Positions 42,847 through 54,190 of a stretch of 64,000 bases of DNA are shown in pieces. The position numbers and the translations under genes were made by a program. The notes beneath the pieces are model-generated. The model was given only the letters and a program-made list of their open reading frames with translations, had not been told where the DNA came from and did not search any database. The stretch is from JAIVGV01 sp031425275 (GTDB lineage: Bacteria > Acidobacteriota > Blastocatellia > Pyrinomonadales > Pyrinomonadaceae), in the NCBI GenBank assembly GCA_031425275.1, contig JANPJA010000145.1, positions 1-64,000 on the forward strand. Reading direction: 5' to 3'. Positions within the stretch are counted from its first letter, which is position 1; each line of letters opens with the position of its first letter.

Positions 42847-43647
42847 ATGAGCAAACGACCGGGCGGCGAACTAGCTTCGCGCCCACTCCACTTCATCTGG
42901 ATCGCCGATTCGTCCGGCTCGATGCAGCAGGACGGCAAAATTCAGGCCCTCAACAACGCGATCCGCGAAGCCATCCCGCACATGAAAAAGGTCGCGGACG
43001 ACAACCCGAACGCGCAAGTGCTGGTGCGCGCCGTCAAGTTCTCCAACGGGGCGCAGTGGCACATCTCGCAGCCGACGCCGGTCGCCGATTTCGCGTGGAA
43101 CGATCTCCCGGCCGACGGCGAGACCGACATGGGCAAGGCCCTCTCGCTCGTCGCCGAGCAACTCAAGATGCCGCCGATGTCCGAGCGCGCCCTGCCGCCC
43201 GTCCTCGTCCTCATCTCCGACGGCCAGCCGACCGACGACTTCGACGGCGGGTTGAAAGCCCTGCTCGACGAGCCGTGGGGCAAGAAGGCCGTCCGCATCG
43301 CGATCTCCATCGGGCAAGACGCCGACCCCGAAGTGCTGCAAAAGTTCATCGGCCACTCCGAGATGAAACCGCTCGCGGCGAACTCGCCCGAAGCCCTCGT
43401 CAAACACATCAAGTGGGCTTCGACCGCCGTGCTCAAATCCGCCTCGTCGCCCGCCGCCGGCGGCACGGATCATCCCGATGCGTCGCCGTCCTCCGCCGGC
43501 TCACCCGTCGGAGTGCCCGCGCCCGGCGCGTCCGCGCCCGACCCGAATGCCGCCGCGACGCCCGCGCCCGCGCCGGCCGCTGGTGCCGCCATCCCGACCG
43601 CGGCCGATCCGGCCGACGATCAAAAAACCGTTGACGACGTTTGGTAA
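42847..43647 (+). CDS. TerY-like von Willebrand factor A domain protein
   Basis: A 266-residue cytoplasmic protein. ATG 42847 is preferred over upstream 42793 because G-A-G-G-G-G-G-A lies ahead of it. The vWA domain spans about 12-205 with a complete metal-ion-dependent adhesion site: D21-S-S23-G-S25, T93 and S124-D125-G. The rest is a Pro/Ala/Ser-rich tail. TerY-type vWA proteins associate with a PP2C phosphatase and a kinase in a recurring triad, and both follow directly here. The next gene begins 12 nt downstream. Confidence 0.88.
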   Translation: MSKRPGGELASRPLHFIWIADSSGSMQQDGKIQALNNAIREAIPHMKKVADDNPNAQVLVRAVKFSNGAQWHISQPTPVADFAWNDLPADGETDMGKALSLVAEQLKMPPMSERALPPVLVLISDGQPTDDFDGGLKALLDEPWGKKAVRIAISIGQDADPEVLQKFIGHSEMKPLAANSPEALVKHIKWASTAVLKSASSPAAGGTDHPDASPSSAGSPVGVPAPGASAPDPNAAATPAPAPAAGAAIPTAADPADDQKTVDDVW

Positions 43648-43658
43648 AGGACGGGCAC

Positions 43659-44927
43659 GTGGCTGACACGACTGAGACCACGAAAGCGCAACTTGCCGAC
43701 ACGAGACCCGCGCCGCCCGACGCGAATCAGGCGGCGGCGGGCGCGGCCCACGCACCGGCGACAGAGGTGAACAAGCCCGCGCCGTCAGACGCCCAGCCCC
43801 CGTTGCCGCCGCTCGCGGCGACGGGAATTGACGCGCCGCCTGCCCCGGCGCGCGACGACGACGCGCTGACGGCGGCGCGCGCCGGGGCCGAGTGGCGCGT
43901 GATCGGCGAGACCGTGCCCGGCGCGTCGCACCTGCGCGGCGGTATCCCGAATCAAGACTCACTCCTGTACGTCCGGCAGTCGAGCGCGCGGCTGCCCGTC
44001 ATCGTCTCCATCTCCGACGGCCACGGCAGCAACAAGTGCTTCCGCAGCGACCGCGGCTCGCGCTTCGCCGTCCGCATCGGGGCCGACCTGCTCGACGAAC
44101 TGATCAACGGCAAACACGCCGCGCTCCCCGCCGCGGAGATCGAAGGCAAGGTGCGGGCGAGTCTGACCGCCGAGTTCATCAAGCGCTGGCGCACGATGGT
44201 CGAAATTGACATCAAGCGCGAGCCGTTCAGGGAGGAAGAGTTCGCGCGGATGATCGAGCGAGACGGCGAAAGAGCCCGCCGCCTCGTCGAGGCCAATCAG
44301 TATCTCGCCTACGGCGCGACCTCGCTTTCGTTCCTGCTCACGCCGACCTACGCGCTCTACCTGCAACTCGGAGACGGCGAGATGGTCACCGTCTCCGCGC
44401 GGGGCGAGATCGGGCCAACCCTGCCCGAAGACATGCGCCTGCTCGCGAACGAAACCACGTCGCTCTGTCTCGACAAGGCGGCGGGAGATTTTCGCTTCGC
44501 CGTCCGCCCGCACGGCGAAGGCGACTTGCCCGCGCTCATCCTGATGACCACCGACGGCTACTACAACTCGTTCGCGACGACCGCCGGCTTCCACCAAGTC
44601 GGCGGCGATCTGATTCAGATGTTGCGCGAGGAAGACGGTTTCGGCGCGGTCAACCGAGGCGTCAAGGGGTGGCTCGAAGAAGCGACGGCGGCCGGCAGCG
44701 GCGACGACTGCACGCTCGTGATCATCTGCCGCATGGACGCGCTCAAAGCGTCCGCTTCATCGGGTGAGACGATCTCAACCGCCGCGCCGCCCGCCGCGTC
44801 GCCCGCCGCGCCGCCGAGCGCGTCGCCGCAAACTTCTTCCACACCGACCGCCGCGCCGCCCGCACCAGACGAGCCTGACGCGCCCGCCGCTTCGCATGAA
44901 CAACCTGCCGCGCCAAAAACTGCTTGA
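43659..44927 (+). CDS. PP2C-family Ser/Thr phosphatase of the TerY-P triad
   Basis: The protein has 422 residues from GTG 43659, preceded by AAAGGA. An upstream TTG at 43641 overlaps the vWA gene and is less likely. A disordered Ala/Pro N-terminus (1-75) leads to the PP2C domain (about 78-345). It keeps the metal ligands N-Q-D100 and D110-G-H-G, a T-T-D-G-Y-Y motif, and G-D-D-C-T-L-V near the end. A low-complexity Ala/Pro/Ser tail follows. It should reverse phosphorylation by the kinase at 46498. Its 3' end overlaps the next gene by 32 nt. Confidence 0.87.
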   Translation: MADTTETTKAQLADTRPAPPDANQAAAGAAHAPATEVNKPAPSDAQPPLPPLAATGIDAPPAPARDDDALTAARAGAEWRVIGETVPGASHLRGGIPNQDSLLYVRQSSARLPVIVSISDGHGSNKCFRSDRGSRFAVRIGADLLDELINGKHAALPAAEIEGKVRASLTAEFIKRWRTMVEIDIKREPFREEEFARMIERDGERARRLVEANQYLAYGATSLSFLLTPTYALYLQLGDGEMVTVSARGEIGPTLPEDMRLLANETTSLCLDKAAGDFRFAVRPHGEGDLPALILMTTDGYYNSFATTAGFHQVGGDLIQMLREEDGFGAVNRGVKGWLEEATAAGSGDDCTLVIICRMDALKASASSGETISTAAPPAASPAAPPSASPQTSSTPTAAPPAPDEPDAPAASHEQPAAPKTA

Positions 44928-46485
44928 GATCATCCGCCGCCACGGGCGCGAGATCATCGGCGAGCCGCGGCGTTGCGAAGGTTTAATGCGCGACCACTTC
45001 CCCGCGCACCGCCGCGAGATCGCCGTCCTCACGAGCGCGCTCGAAGAACGCATCCCGGCCGATCTGCTCGCCGCGCTCTCGACCCGGACGCCGCGCCGCG
45101 CGCTGCTCGCACGGCTCGCCGCGCGCCTCCACGACGATGTCGCGATGGAAGCAGGGGCCGCGCGCTGGACGGTTCACACGTGGGCGCTGGCGCTCGAAGT
45201 CGTCACGCCCGTCGAACTCGACGCGCTCGAACACGCGGACGCGCAAGAGAGCAAGCCGGAGGCGAAACCGCCGTCGGCAAAACAAGCCGCGCCGCGCGTC
45301 GCCCAGACACAGTCAACGCGGCCCGTAAATCCTTCGCCGGGGACGCGCGCGAGTCGCGCGAGTGCCGCCCCGCCGCCCGCGCCCGCCTCGTTCGTCGTCG
45401 CGCAGGGCGGCGGCGGCGACTTCCTGACGCTCACCGACGCGATCCGGCGCGCCCCGGCCGGCTCGCGCCTGCTCGTGCGTCCGGGGATTTATCACGAAGG
45501 TCTCGTGATCGACAAACCGCTTGAGATCGTCGGCGACGGGGCGCGCGACGAAATCATCGTGCGCGCGACCGCGTCCAGTTGTCTCGTCCTGCGCGCGGAC
45601 GCGGGCGTGATCCGCAACCTGACTTTGCGCGGGCAGGCGCGCTCGGGCGGCGCGGGCGGCGACGGATTCTTCGCCGTCGATATCGCGCACGGCCGGCCGC
45701 TGCTCGACAATTGCGACATCAGCTCCGACTCGCTCGCCTGCGTCGCGATCCACAACCCCACGGCCGCCCCCGTCGTCCGCGCCTGCCGCATCCACCACGG
45801 CGTCGCCCTCGGCGTCTCCGCCTTCGACGGCGCGGGCGGCGTCATCGAGGCGTGCGACATCTCCGAGAACTCGAACGTCGGCATCTCCGTCACGAATGGC
45901 GCGACGACGGCGGTGCGCGACTGCCGCGTCCACCACGGAGGCGACGCCGGGATCGTCGTCTGGGATCGCGCGGCGAGCGTCATCGAGGGGTGCGACGTTT
46001 ACGCGAACCGGCGCGCCAACCTGAGCGTCGGCGACGCGGGCCGCGCCACCCTGCGCCGCTGCCGCATCCGCGACGGCGAGAACTCCGGCGTCTTCACGCA
46101 CCGCGACGGCCGCGCGGACGTAGAAGAGTGCAACCTCCACGGCCACGCCGCGCCGGAAGTCGCCGTGACCGGCGGCGGCGAAGTGGCCTTGCGCAAATGT
46201 CAGATTCACGAAGGGCAGTCGCACGGCGTCTTCGTCCACGACGCGGGGCGCGCCCTCCTTGAGTCGTGCGACGTGTTCCTCAATCGCGAATCGGGCATCC
46301 ACGTTGACGCGGGCGGCGTCGCGGTCGCGCGCTCGTGCCGCATCAACGACAACGGCGGCGTCGGCGTTAGCTGCGACGCGGGCGGCGCGGTCGATGTCGA
46401 GGGCTGCGACCTGACGCAGAACCGCGTCGCCGCGTGGCAGACCGACCACGGGGCGTCGGTCGAGAGTCGCAATAATCGTCTGTAG
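44896..46485 (+). CDS. right-handed beta-helix protein with island-specific N-terminal domain
   Basis: The 529-residue protein has no signal peptide. Residues 1-105 are clearly homologous to the N-terminus of the 41900 protein (L-P-R-Q-K-L-L-E-I-I, H-R-R-E-I-A-V-L-T-S-A-L-E-E-R, L-L-A-R-L-A-A-R-L). A Pro/Ala linker follows. From about 158, F-V-V-A-Q-G-G-G-G-D-F-L-T-L-T-D-A-I opens a pectate-lyase/NosD-like helix with roughly 23-residue coils (V-I-E-A-C-D-I-S-E-N, A-D-V-E-E-C-N-L-H-G and similar) to the end. Being cytoplasmic, it is unlikely to be a carbohydrase and more likely a scaffold, sensor or structural mimic. It overlaps the phosphatase gene and precedes the kinase by 12 nt. Confidence 0.78.
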   Translation: MNNLPRQKLLEIIRRHGREIIGEPRRCEGLMRDHFPAHRREIAVLTSALEERIPADLLAALSTRTPRRALLARLAARLHDDVAMEAGAARWTVHTWALALEVVTPVELDALEHADAQESKPEAKPPSAKQAAPRVAQTQSTRPVNPSPGTRASRASAAPPPAPASFVVAQGGGGDFLTLTDAIRRAPAGSRLLVRPGIYHEGLVIDKPLEIVGDGARDEIIVRATASSCLVLRADAGVIRNLTLRGQARSGGAGGDGFFAVDIAHGRPLLDNCDISSDSLACVAIHNPTAAPVVRACRIHHGVALGVSAFDGAGGVIEACDISENSNVGISVTNGATTAVRDCRVHHGGDAGIVVWDRAASVIEGCDVYANRRANLSVGDAGRATLRRCRIRDGENSGVFTHRDGRADVEECNLHGHAAPEVAVTGGGEVALRKCQIHEGQSHGVFVHDAGRALLESCDVFLNRESGIHVDAGGVAVARSCRINDNGGVGVSCDAGGAVDVEGCDLTQNRVAAWQTDHGASVESRNNRL

Positions 46486-46497
46486 AGGGGGAGTCGG

Positions 46498-47829
46498 ATG
46501 TCGGAAGGCAATCAAATTTTACGCGAGGGTCAGACGGTGCGCGCCGAGCCTTCGGGCATGACTTGCACCGCCGAGAAACTGCTCGGCGCGGGCGGGCAGG
46601 GCGAAGTTTACAAGGCCAGTCTGGGCGGCGAGGCCGTCGCGCTCAAGTGGTTCTTCCCGCAGATGGCGACGCCGGAACAGCGCGCGGCGATTGAGCTGCT
46701 GGTGCGGAAAGGCGCGCCGAGCGAGCACTTTTTGTGGCCCATCGAACTCGCCGTGGACGAAGGGGTCGAGGGCTTCGGCTACGTCATGGGCCTGCGGCCC
46801 CCGCGCTTCAAGAACATCGTCGATCTCATGAAGCGGCGCATCGAGCCGACGTTCCGCTCGCTCGCGACCGCCGGCTTCCACCTCGCGCACAACTACCTGT
46901 TGCTCCACACCGAAGGGTTCTGCTACCGCGACATCTCGTTCGGCAACGCCTTCTTCGACCCCGACACGGGCGACGTGCTGATCTGCGACTGCGACAACGT
47001 CGCGCCCGACGGGCGGGGCGTGCTCGGGGTGCTGGGCACGCCCCGCTTCATGGCCCCCGAAGTCGTGCTGGGCACGGCCGCGCCCAGCACGCAGACCGAT
47101 CTCTTCTCGCTCGCCGTCCTCATCTTCTACATGCTCCACGTCTCGCACCCGCTCGAAGGCAAGCAGGAGACCGAGATCAAATGTCTCGATCTGCCGGCGA
47201 TGAATAAGCTCTACGGCAGCGAACCCATTTTCATCTACGATCCGGCAAACGACTCGAACCGGCCCGTCGCCGGCATCCACGATAACGCCCTCGCCTTCTG
47301 GCGCATCTACCCGCAATTCCTGCGCGACACTTTCACGCGCGCCTTCACCGCGGGGATTCGCGAGCCGCTGCACGGGCGCGTCCGCGAAAGCGAATGGCGC
47401 GGCCAGATGATCCGCCTGCGCGACGCGATCATCTATTGCTCACACTGCGGGCTGGAAAATTTCTACGACGCCGACCGGCTGCGCGCGACCGGCGGCAACC
47501 CCGGCCTGTGCTGGTCGTGCGCCGTGCAACTCGTCCTCCCGCCGCGCATCCGCATCGGCGGTCAGGTGGTGATGCTCAACCACGACACACAGCTCTTCCC
47601 GCACCACACGGACGACGACCGGCTCTACGATTTCTCCCGCCCGTCGGCCGCCGTCTCGCGCCACCCGACGGACGCGGGCGTCTGGGGGCTAAAAAATCTC
47701 TCGGATAACAAGTGGGTCGTCACCACCGCCGACGGCGACGTGCGCGACGTGGAGCCGGGGCGCAGCCTGACGCTCGCGGTCAAAACCCGCATCCAGTTCG
47801 GCGGCGCGGAAGGCGAGATCAGGGTTTGA
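46498..47829 (+). CDS. divergent Ser/Thr protein kinase with C-terminal zinc ribbon
   Basis: The protein has 443 residues. The kinase core (about 20-300) has G-A-G-G-Q-G-E-V (30-37), Lys50 in A-L-K, catalytic Y-R-D145-I-S-F-G-N150, metal-binding D164-C-D in place of D-F-G, and A-P-E (186-188). The activation loop has G-T-P-R-F-M. A zinc ribbon follows with C314/C317 and C338/C341, and then a beta-rich ~85-residue domain of FHA-like or Ig-like character ending G-E-I-R-V. This matches the third member of the TerY-P triad. HRD-to-YRD and DFG-to-DCD changes leave the catalytic Asp and Mg Asp intact, so activity is expected. GGGGGA precedes the ATG. Confidence 0.88.
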   Translation: MSEGNQILREGQTVRAEPSGMTCTAEKLLGAGGQGEVYKASLGGEAVALKWFFPQMATPEQRAAIELLVRKGAPSEHFLWPIELAVDEGVEGFGYVMGLRPPRFKNIVDLMKRRIEPTFRSLATAGFHLAHNYLLLHTEGFCYRDISFGNAFFDPDTGDVLICDCDNVAPDGRGVLGVLGTPRFMAPEVVLGTAAPSTQTDLFSLAVLIFYMLHVSHPLEGKQETEIKCLDLPAMNKLYGSEPIFIYDPANDSNRPVAGIHDNALAFWRIYPQFLRDTFTRAFTAGIREPLHGRVRESEWRGQMIRLRDAIIYCSHCGLENFYDADRLRATGGNPGLCWSCAVQLVLPPRIRIGGQVVMLNHDTQLFPHHTDDDRLYDFSRPSAAVSRHPTDAGVWGLKNLSDNKWVVTTADGDVRDVEPGRSLTLAVKTRIQFGGAEGEIRV

Positions 47830-47936
47830 GGGCGGGGGTTTAATGCCAATCGCCGGGGACGGTGCGTGGACGCGTCGCGCAAAAGAAAAAGGGCAGGCCC
47901 GCGCCCGCCCGGCCTCTTTTGAATTTGTCACCCCTG

Positions 47937-48188
47937 CTACTTTGGCGCGGGGAAATTTTCCCTCAGCGCGGCGCGGAGCTCCGTGAAGTCGGCCCGCAAG
48001 GTGTACATCTCGGAGTGCGACTGCTTCACCTCGGCCTCGATGCGATCTAGGCGCAGGTTCAGTTTCTCTTCGATTCGATCCAGCCGCACGTTCAAGCGTT
48101 CTTCCATTTTCGTCACGCCGTCGCGTATTTCGCGCATCATCTCCAAGAGAGTTTCCAGCGTCGGCTGCGTGGTGAGTTCGTCGGCCAT
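47937..48188 (-). CDS. small coiled-coil protein
   Basis: The 83-residue protein is almost entirely heptad repeat (L-N-V-R-L-D-R-I-E-E-K-L-N-L-R-L-D-R-I, then S-H-S-E-M-Y-T-L). No membrane segment or catalytic motif is present. It resembles the short coiled-coil hypothetical proteins common in this kind of genome. It is convergent with the kinase gene, with 107 nt between them. It diverges from hppA across 285 nt in which I see nothing beyond a purine-rich ribosome site. Confidence 0.65.
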   Translation of the reverse strand: MADELTTQPTLETLLEMMREIRDGVTKMEERLNVRLDRIEEKLNLRLDRIEAEVKQSHSEMYTLRADFTELRAALRENFPAPK

Positions 48189-48473
48189 GCCCGAAATTTA
48201 CTCCCGAGGGCAAATGAAAGGCAAGGCCCGCAGACTTCGCCTCCCCTCTTAAATCGTCGAACGTTTCGCGCGTCTCCGCCCGCCCGCCGCCGTCTCCGGG
48301 TTGGACAGTTTGGGGCGAATCGGCAATAATTGCGGGTTTCCGGCGCGACTTGCTGACGGTCTATCGAGACGGGACGCGCACTTTTCTCGCGCGCACCCGT
48401 CCGGACTTCGGACTGCGCCGGCCCCTGTTCAATCTTCGGCTATCAAAAAGCATCAGAAAGGAATCGCTAACTC

Positions 48474-51119
<2,646 letters not shown>

Positions 51120-51144
51120 GCGTTCTCATGAGGCCCAGCCGTCA

Positions 51145-51178
51145 GGGGTCGCGGGCCAACTCGCCGGCCCGCGACCCC
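51145..51178 (+). terminator. stem-loop after hppA
   Basis: GGGGTCGCGGGCC and its exact complement flank an 8-nt loop. No T-run follows. It probably stabilises or ends the hppA transcript. Confidence 0.6.
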
Positions 51179-51246
51179 CGGCGGCTCTCGTTCAAGTCGC
51201 CCGCAAGATCGTGACGCGCGTGCTCGCGCCGTTCTTCATTTAAAAA

Positions 51247-51309
51247 CCGTCAATCGTAAATCGTGAATGGAAAGACACGCTTTCCCACCATTTACGGTTT
51301 ACGATTCAC
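51247..51309. repeat. mirrored heptamer element, CGTAAAT family
   Basis: CGTCAAT-CGTAAAT-CGTGAAT units (51248-51268) are mirrored by ATTTACG-GTTTACG-ATTCACG (51291-51309) around a 20-nt centre. It sits directly upstream of bioY, where it could affect translation. Confidence 0.8.
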
Positions 51310-51330
51310 GCCCGGACGAGGTTTGAACCT

Positions 51331-51909
51331 GTGAACACTTACGCACACCCCGCGACACTCTCGGACGCCGTGCTCGCGCCCGTCGATTTGGCGAAACGGG
51401 CCGCGCTGGTCGTCGGCTTCAGTCTGCTGACCGCGCTCTCGGCGCAAATCGCCATCCCGCTTTACCCTGTGCCGATCACCGGCCAGACTTTCGCCGTGCT
51501 GCTGACGGGCGCGCTGCTCGGCTCGCGTCTCGGCGCGCTGGCGATGCTCGCGTACCTCTTGGAAGGCGCGGTCGGGTTGCCGTTCTTCCGCAACGGTAAC
51601 GCCGGATTCCCCTACATGTTGGGGACGACGGGCGGCTACCTGTTCGCCTACCCGGTCGCGGCATACGTGACGGGCCTGCTCGCGGAGCGCGGCTGGGACA
51701 GAAAGTTCCTGACGGCGGCGGCGGCGATGGCGATCGGCTCGGTCGTGATCCTTGCGGGCGGCTGGCTGTGGCTCTCGCGCTTCGTCGGGCCGGAGCAGGC
51801 GTTCACGCTCGGCGTGGCGCGCTTCGTCGTCGGCGATGTCGTCAAGATCGCGCTCGCCGCCGCCGTGCTGCCCACGGGATGGAAGCTCGTTAAAGCAAGT
51901 CAGCGGTGA
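51331..51909 (+). CDS. bioY: BioY biotin transporter, S component
   Basis: The 192-residue protein has six helices and the BioY signature: Q-I-A-I-P-L-Y-P-V-P-I-T-G-Q-T-F near 45-60, L-Y-L/Y-L-L-E-G-A-V-G-L-P-F-F, and G-G-Y-L-F-A-Y-P-V-A-A-Y. In this family it binds biotin alone or together with an ECF module. No ecfA or ecfT genes are nearby, so it either works alone or uses a shared module elsewhere. Start GTG 51331 follows the heptamer element. No BirA box is evident. Confidence 0.92.
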   Translation: MNTYAHPATLSDAVLAPVDLAKRAALVVGFSLLTALSAQIAIPLYPVPITGQTFAVLLTGALLGSRLGALAMLAYLLEGAVGLPFFRNGNAGFPYMLGTTGGYLFAYPVAAYVTGLLAERGWDRKFLTAAAAMAIGSVVILAGGWLWLSRFVGPEQAFTLGVARFVVGDVVKIALAAAVLPTGWKLVKASQR

Positions 51910-51981
51910 GCGGTGAGCGGTCAGGGCAATAACGACTTCTTTGTTTTGACTGCCCGCCGCCCGCCGCCCGCCTCCTTTGTT

Positions 51982-53730
51982 ATGACCGCCACCGCCACAC
52001 AGGACGAAGCCGCGCGGCTCGGCGCGCTGCGCGAGGCCCACGTGCTCGACACGGAGGCCGAGGCCGCGTTCGACGACATCGCGCGGCTCGCCGCGCAGAT
52101 TTGTCAGACCCCGGTGGCGCTCGTCAGCCTCATCGACGAGGGCCGTCAATGGTTCAAGGCGCGCGTCGGGTTCGACGCGGAAGAGACTCCGCGCGAAGGC
52201 TCGTTCTGCACGCACGCCATCAGCGAGCCGGGCATCTTCGTCGTCGGCGACGCCGCCGCCGACGCACGCTTCGCCTCGAACCAGCTCGTCATCTCCGCGC
52301 CCAACATCCGCTTCTACGCGGGCGTGCCGCTCGTCACCGAAGACGGCCACGCGCTCGGCACGCTCTGCGTCATCGACCGCGTCCCCAGACAACTCTCGGA
52401 CGACCAGCGCGAGGCGTTGCGCGTGCTGGCGCACCACGCCGCCGCCCTGCTCGAACTGCGCCGCCGCGCGCATCGGCTCGACGAGGCGAACCGCGAGCTG
52501 CGGCGCGAGGCGCAAGAGCGCGCCGCCGCCGAGAGCGCGCGAGAGGAGATGCTCGCCCGCGAGGGCCACACGCGCGCCGAAGCCGCGGAGAGCGAGCGCC
52601 ACTATCACTTCCTCGCCGAGTCGATCCCGCAGCACGTCTGGACGGCCACGCCCGACGGCGCGCTCGATTACGTCAACCGACAGGTGCTGGACTATTCCGG
52701 CCTCCACGAAGAATTGCTCGACACGGGCTGGCAGCAGATCGTCCACCCGGACGATCTGGCCGAGAGCGTCGAACGCTGGCAACACTCGGTCGCGACGGGC
52801 GAGACCTACGAGATCGAGTTTCGCCTGCGCGGCGCGAACGACGGCGTGTACCGCTGGCACCTCGGCCGCGCGCTGCCCATGCGCGACGAGAAGGGGCGCA
52901 TCGTCCGCTGGTTCGGCACCAACACCGACGTTGACGATCAGAAACGCCTCTACCGCATCGCGCAGGAGGCGAACCGCAGCAAGGACGAGTTTCTCGCCAC
53001 GCTCTCGCACGAATTGCGCACGCCGCTCACCTCGATCATGGGGTGGGCCGAGATGCTCTCGATGGGGATGCTCGACGAGACGGCCCGCCGCCGCGCCGTC
53101 GATGTGATCGAGAGCAGCGCGCGCTCGCAGGCGCAGCTCATCGCCGACCTGCTCGACGTGTCGCGCATCAGCGCGGGGCGGCTCCGGCTCGACGCGCGGC
53201 CCGTGGAACTGCGCCCCATCATCGAGGCCGCGCTCGACGTGGTGCGGCCCGCCGCCGAGGCCCGCTCGATCAAGCTCTCGGCTAAGTACGACCGCAAGGC
53301 CCTGACCGTCTCCGGCGACCCCGACCGCTTGCAGCAAGTCGTCTGGAACCTCGTCAACAACGCGGTCAAGTTCACGCCCGAAGGCGGCGGCGTCGAGGTG
53401 CGGCTCGCGCGCACGACGGACGGCCACGCCGAGATCACCGTCACGGACACCGGCCCCGGCATCAGCCCCGAATTCCTCCCTTACGTCTTCGACCGCTTCC
53501 GGCAGGGCGAGCACCACATGACGCGCGCGCACGGCGGACTCGGCATCGGACTTTCCATCGTGCGCCACTTAGTCGAGATGCACGGCGGGACGGTGCGGGC
53601 CGAGAGCGAGGGCGAAGGGCGCGGCGCGACCTTCCGCGTCCGCCTCCCGCTCCCCGCGACGCGCGGCAAAGGCGGCGCGCGCCGCCGCGCCAAGCCCGAC
53701 AAGGACGAGCGCGACGCGGCGGGCGCGTGA
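51982..53730 (+). CDS. GAF-PAS sensor histidine kinase
   Basis: With ATG 51982 the protein has 582 residues. A GTG at 51913 would add 23 residues coded by AGCGGTG repeat units, so I reject it. A GAF domain (about 15-165) has the A-L-V-S-L-I-D-E and S-F-C-T-H-A-I motifs typical of cytoplasmic light/redox-type sensors. A coiled coil comes next, then a PAS domain (about 205-335, with W-T-A-T-P-D-G, H-P-D-D) and a PAC extension. HisKA contains S-H-E-L-R-T-P-L-T, followed by the ATP-binding domain with N-L-V-N-N-A-V-K-F, D-T-G-P-G-I and G-L-G-I-G-L-S-I-V. No membrane segment and no response regulator nearby: an orphan soluble kinase. Confidence 0.9.
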   Translation: MTATATQDEAARLGALREAHVLDTEAEAAFDDIARLAAQICQTPVALVSLIDEGRQWFKARVGFDAEETPREGSFCTHAISEPGIFVVGDAAADARFASNQLVISAPNIRFYAGVPLVTEDGHALGTLCVIDRVPRQLSDDQREALRVLAHHAAALLELRRRAHRLDEANRELRREAQERAAAESAREEMLAREGHTRAEAAESERHYHFLAESIPQHVWTATPDGALDYVNRQVLDYSGLHEELLDTGWQQIVHPDDLAESVERWQHSVATGETYEIEFRLRGANDGVYRWHLGRALPMRDEKGRIVRWFGTNTDVDDQKRLYRIAQEANRSKDEFLATLSHELRTPLTSIMGWAEMLSMGMLDETARRRAVDVIESSARSQAQLIADLLDVSRISAGRLRLDARPVELRPIIEAALDVVRPAAEARSIKLSAKYDRKALTVSGDPDRLQQVVWNLVNNAVKFTPEGGGVEVRLARTTDGHAEITVTDTGPGISPEFLPYVFDRFRQGEHHMTRAHGGLGIGLSIVRHLVEMHGGTVRAESEGEGRGATFRVRLPLPATRGKGGARRRAKPDKDERDAAGA

Positions 53731-53767
53731 TCCCGCGCGGGCGCGACGCCGGTAGAGTCCCCACGCC

Positions 53768-54190
53768 ATGCACCAGATCAAAGTTCGCTCGCGCGTGCGC
53801 GAGGAGATGGTCGAGTTCACCGCGGACGTGCAACGGCTCTTGCGCGAGTCGGGCGCGCGCGAAGGGCTCTGCGTCCTCTTCGTCCGCCACACGACCGCCG
53901 GCCTGACCGTCAACGAGAACGCCGACCCCGACGTCCCCCGCGACATCCTCCACCACCTGCGCGCCCTCATCCCCCAGCACGGCGCGGGCTTCCGCCACGG
54001 CGAAGAGAACTCCGACGCGCACCTCAAAGCCTCGCTCGTCGGCCCCACCGTCACCATCCCTTTCGCCGACGGCGAGCTATTACTGGGACGCTGGCAGGGA
54101 ATCTTCCTGTGCGAGTTCGACGGCGGGCGCGAGCGGGAAGTCATCATGAAAGTACTGAGGACTGAGGAAAGACAAAGGACTGAGGACTGA
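53768..54190 (+). CDS. YjbQ-family protein (UPF0047, secondary thiamine-phosphate synthase activity)
   Basis: A 140-residue protein with all the family motifs: R-H-T-T-A-G-L-T-V-N-E-N-A-D-P-D-V, H-G-E-E-N-S-D-A-H-L-K-A-S-L-V-G-P, and G-R-W-Q-G-I-F-L-C-E-F-D-G. His and Glu residues in these form the metal site. YjbQ can substitute weakly for ThiE, but its native role is unclear. The last ~12 residues (L-R-T-E-E-R-Q-R-T-E-D) are the translation of the GAGGACT heptamer element that begins at 54149, so the true end of the protein has been replaced. Confidence 0.9.
   Translation: MHQIKVRSRVREEMVEFTADVQRLLRESGAREGLCVLFVRHTTAGLTVNENADPDVPRDILHHLRALIPQHGAGFRHGEENSDAHLKASLVGPTVTIPFADGELLLGRWQGIFLCEFDGGREREVIMKVLRTEERQRTED

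Noticed and set aside
51913..51981. Longer start for the GAF-PAS histidine kinase
   Set aside because: Codes AGCGGTG repeat units and a low-complexity stretch; domain sequence begins at 51982.
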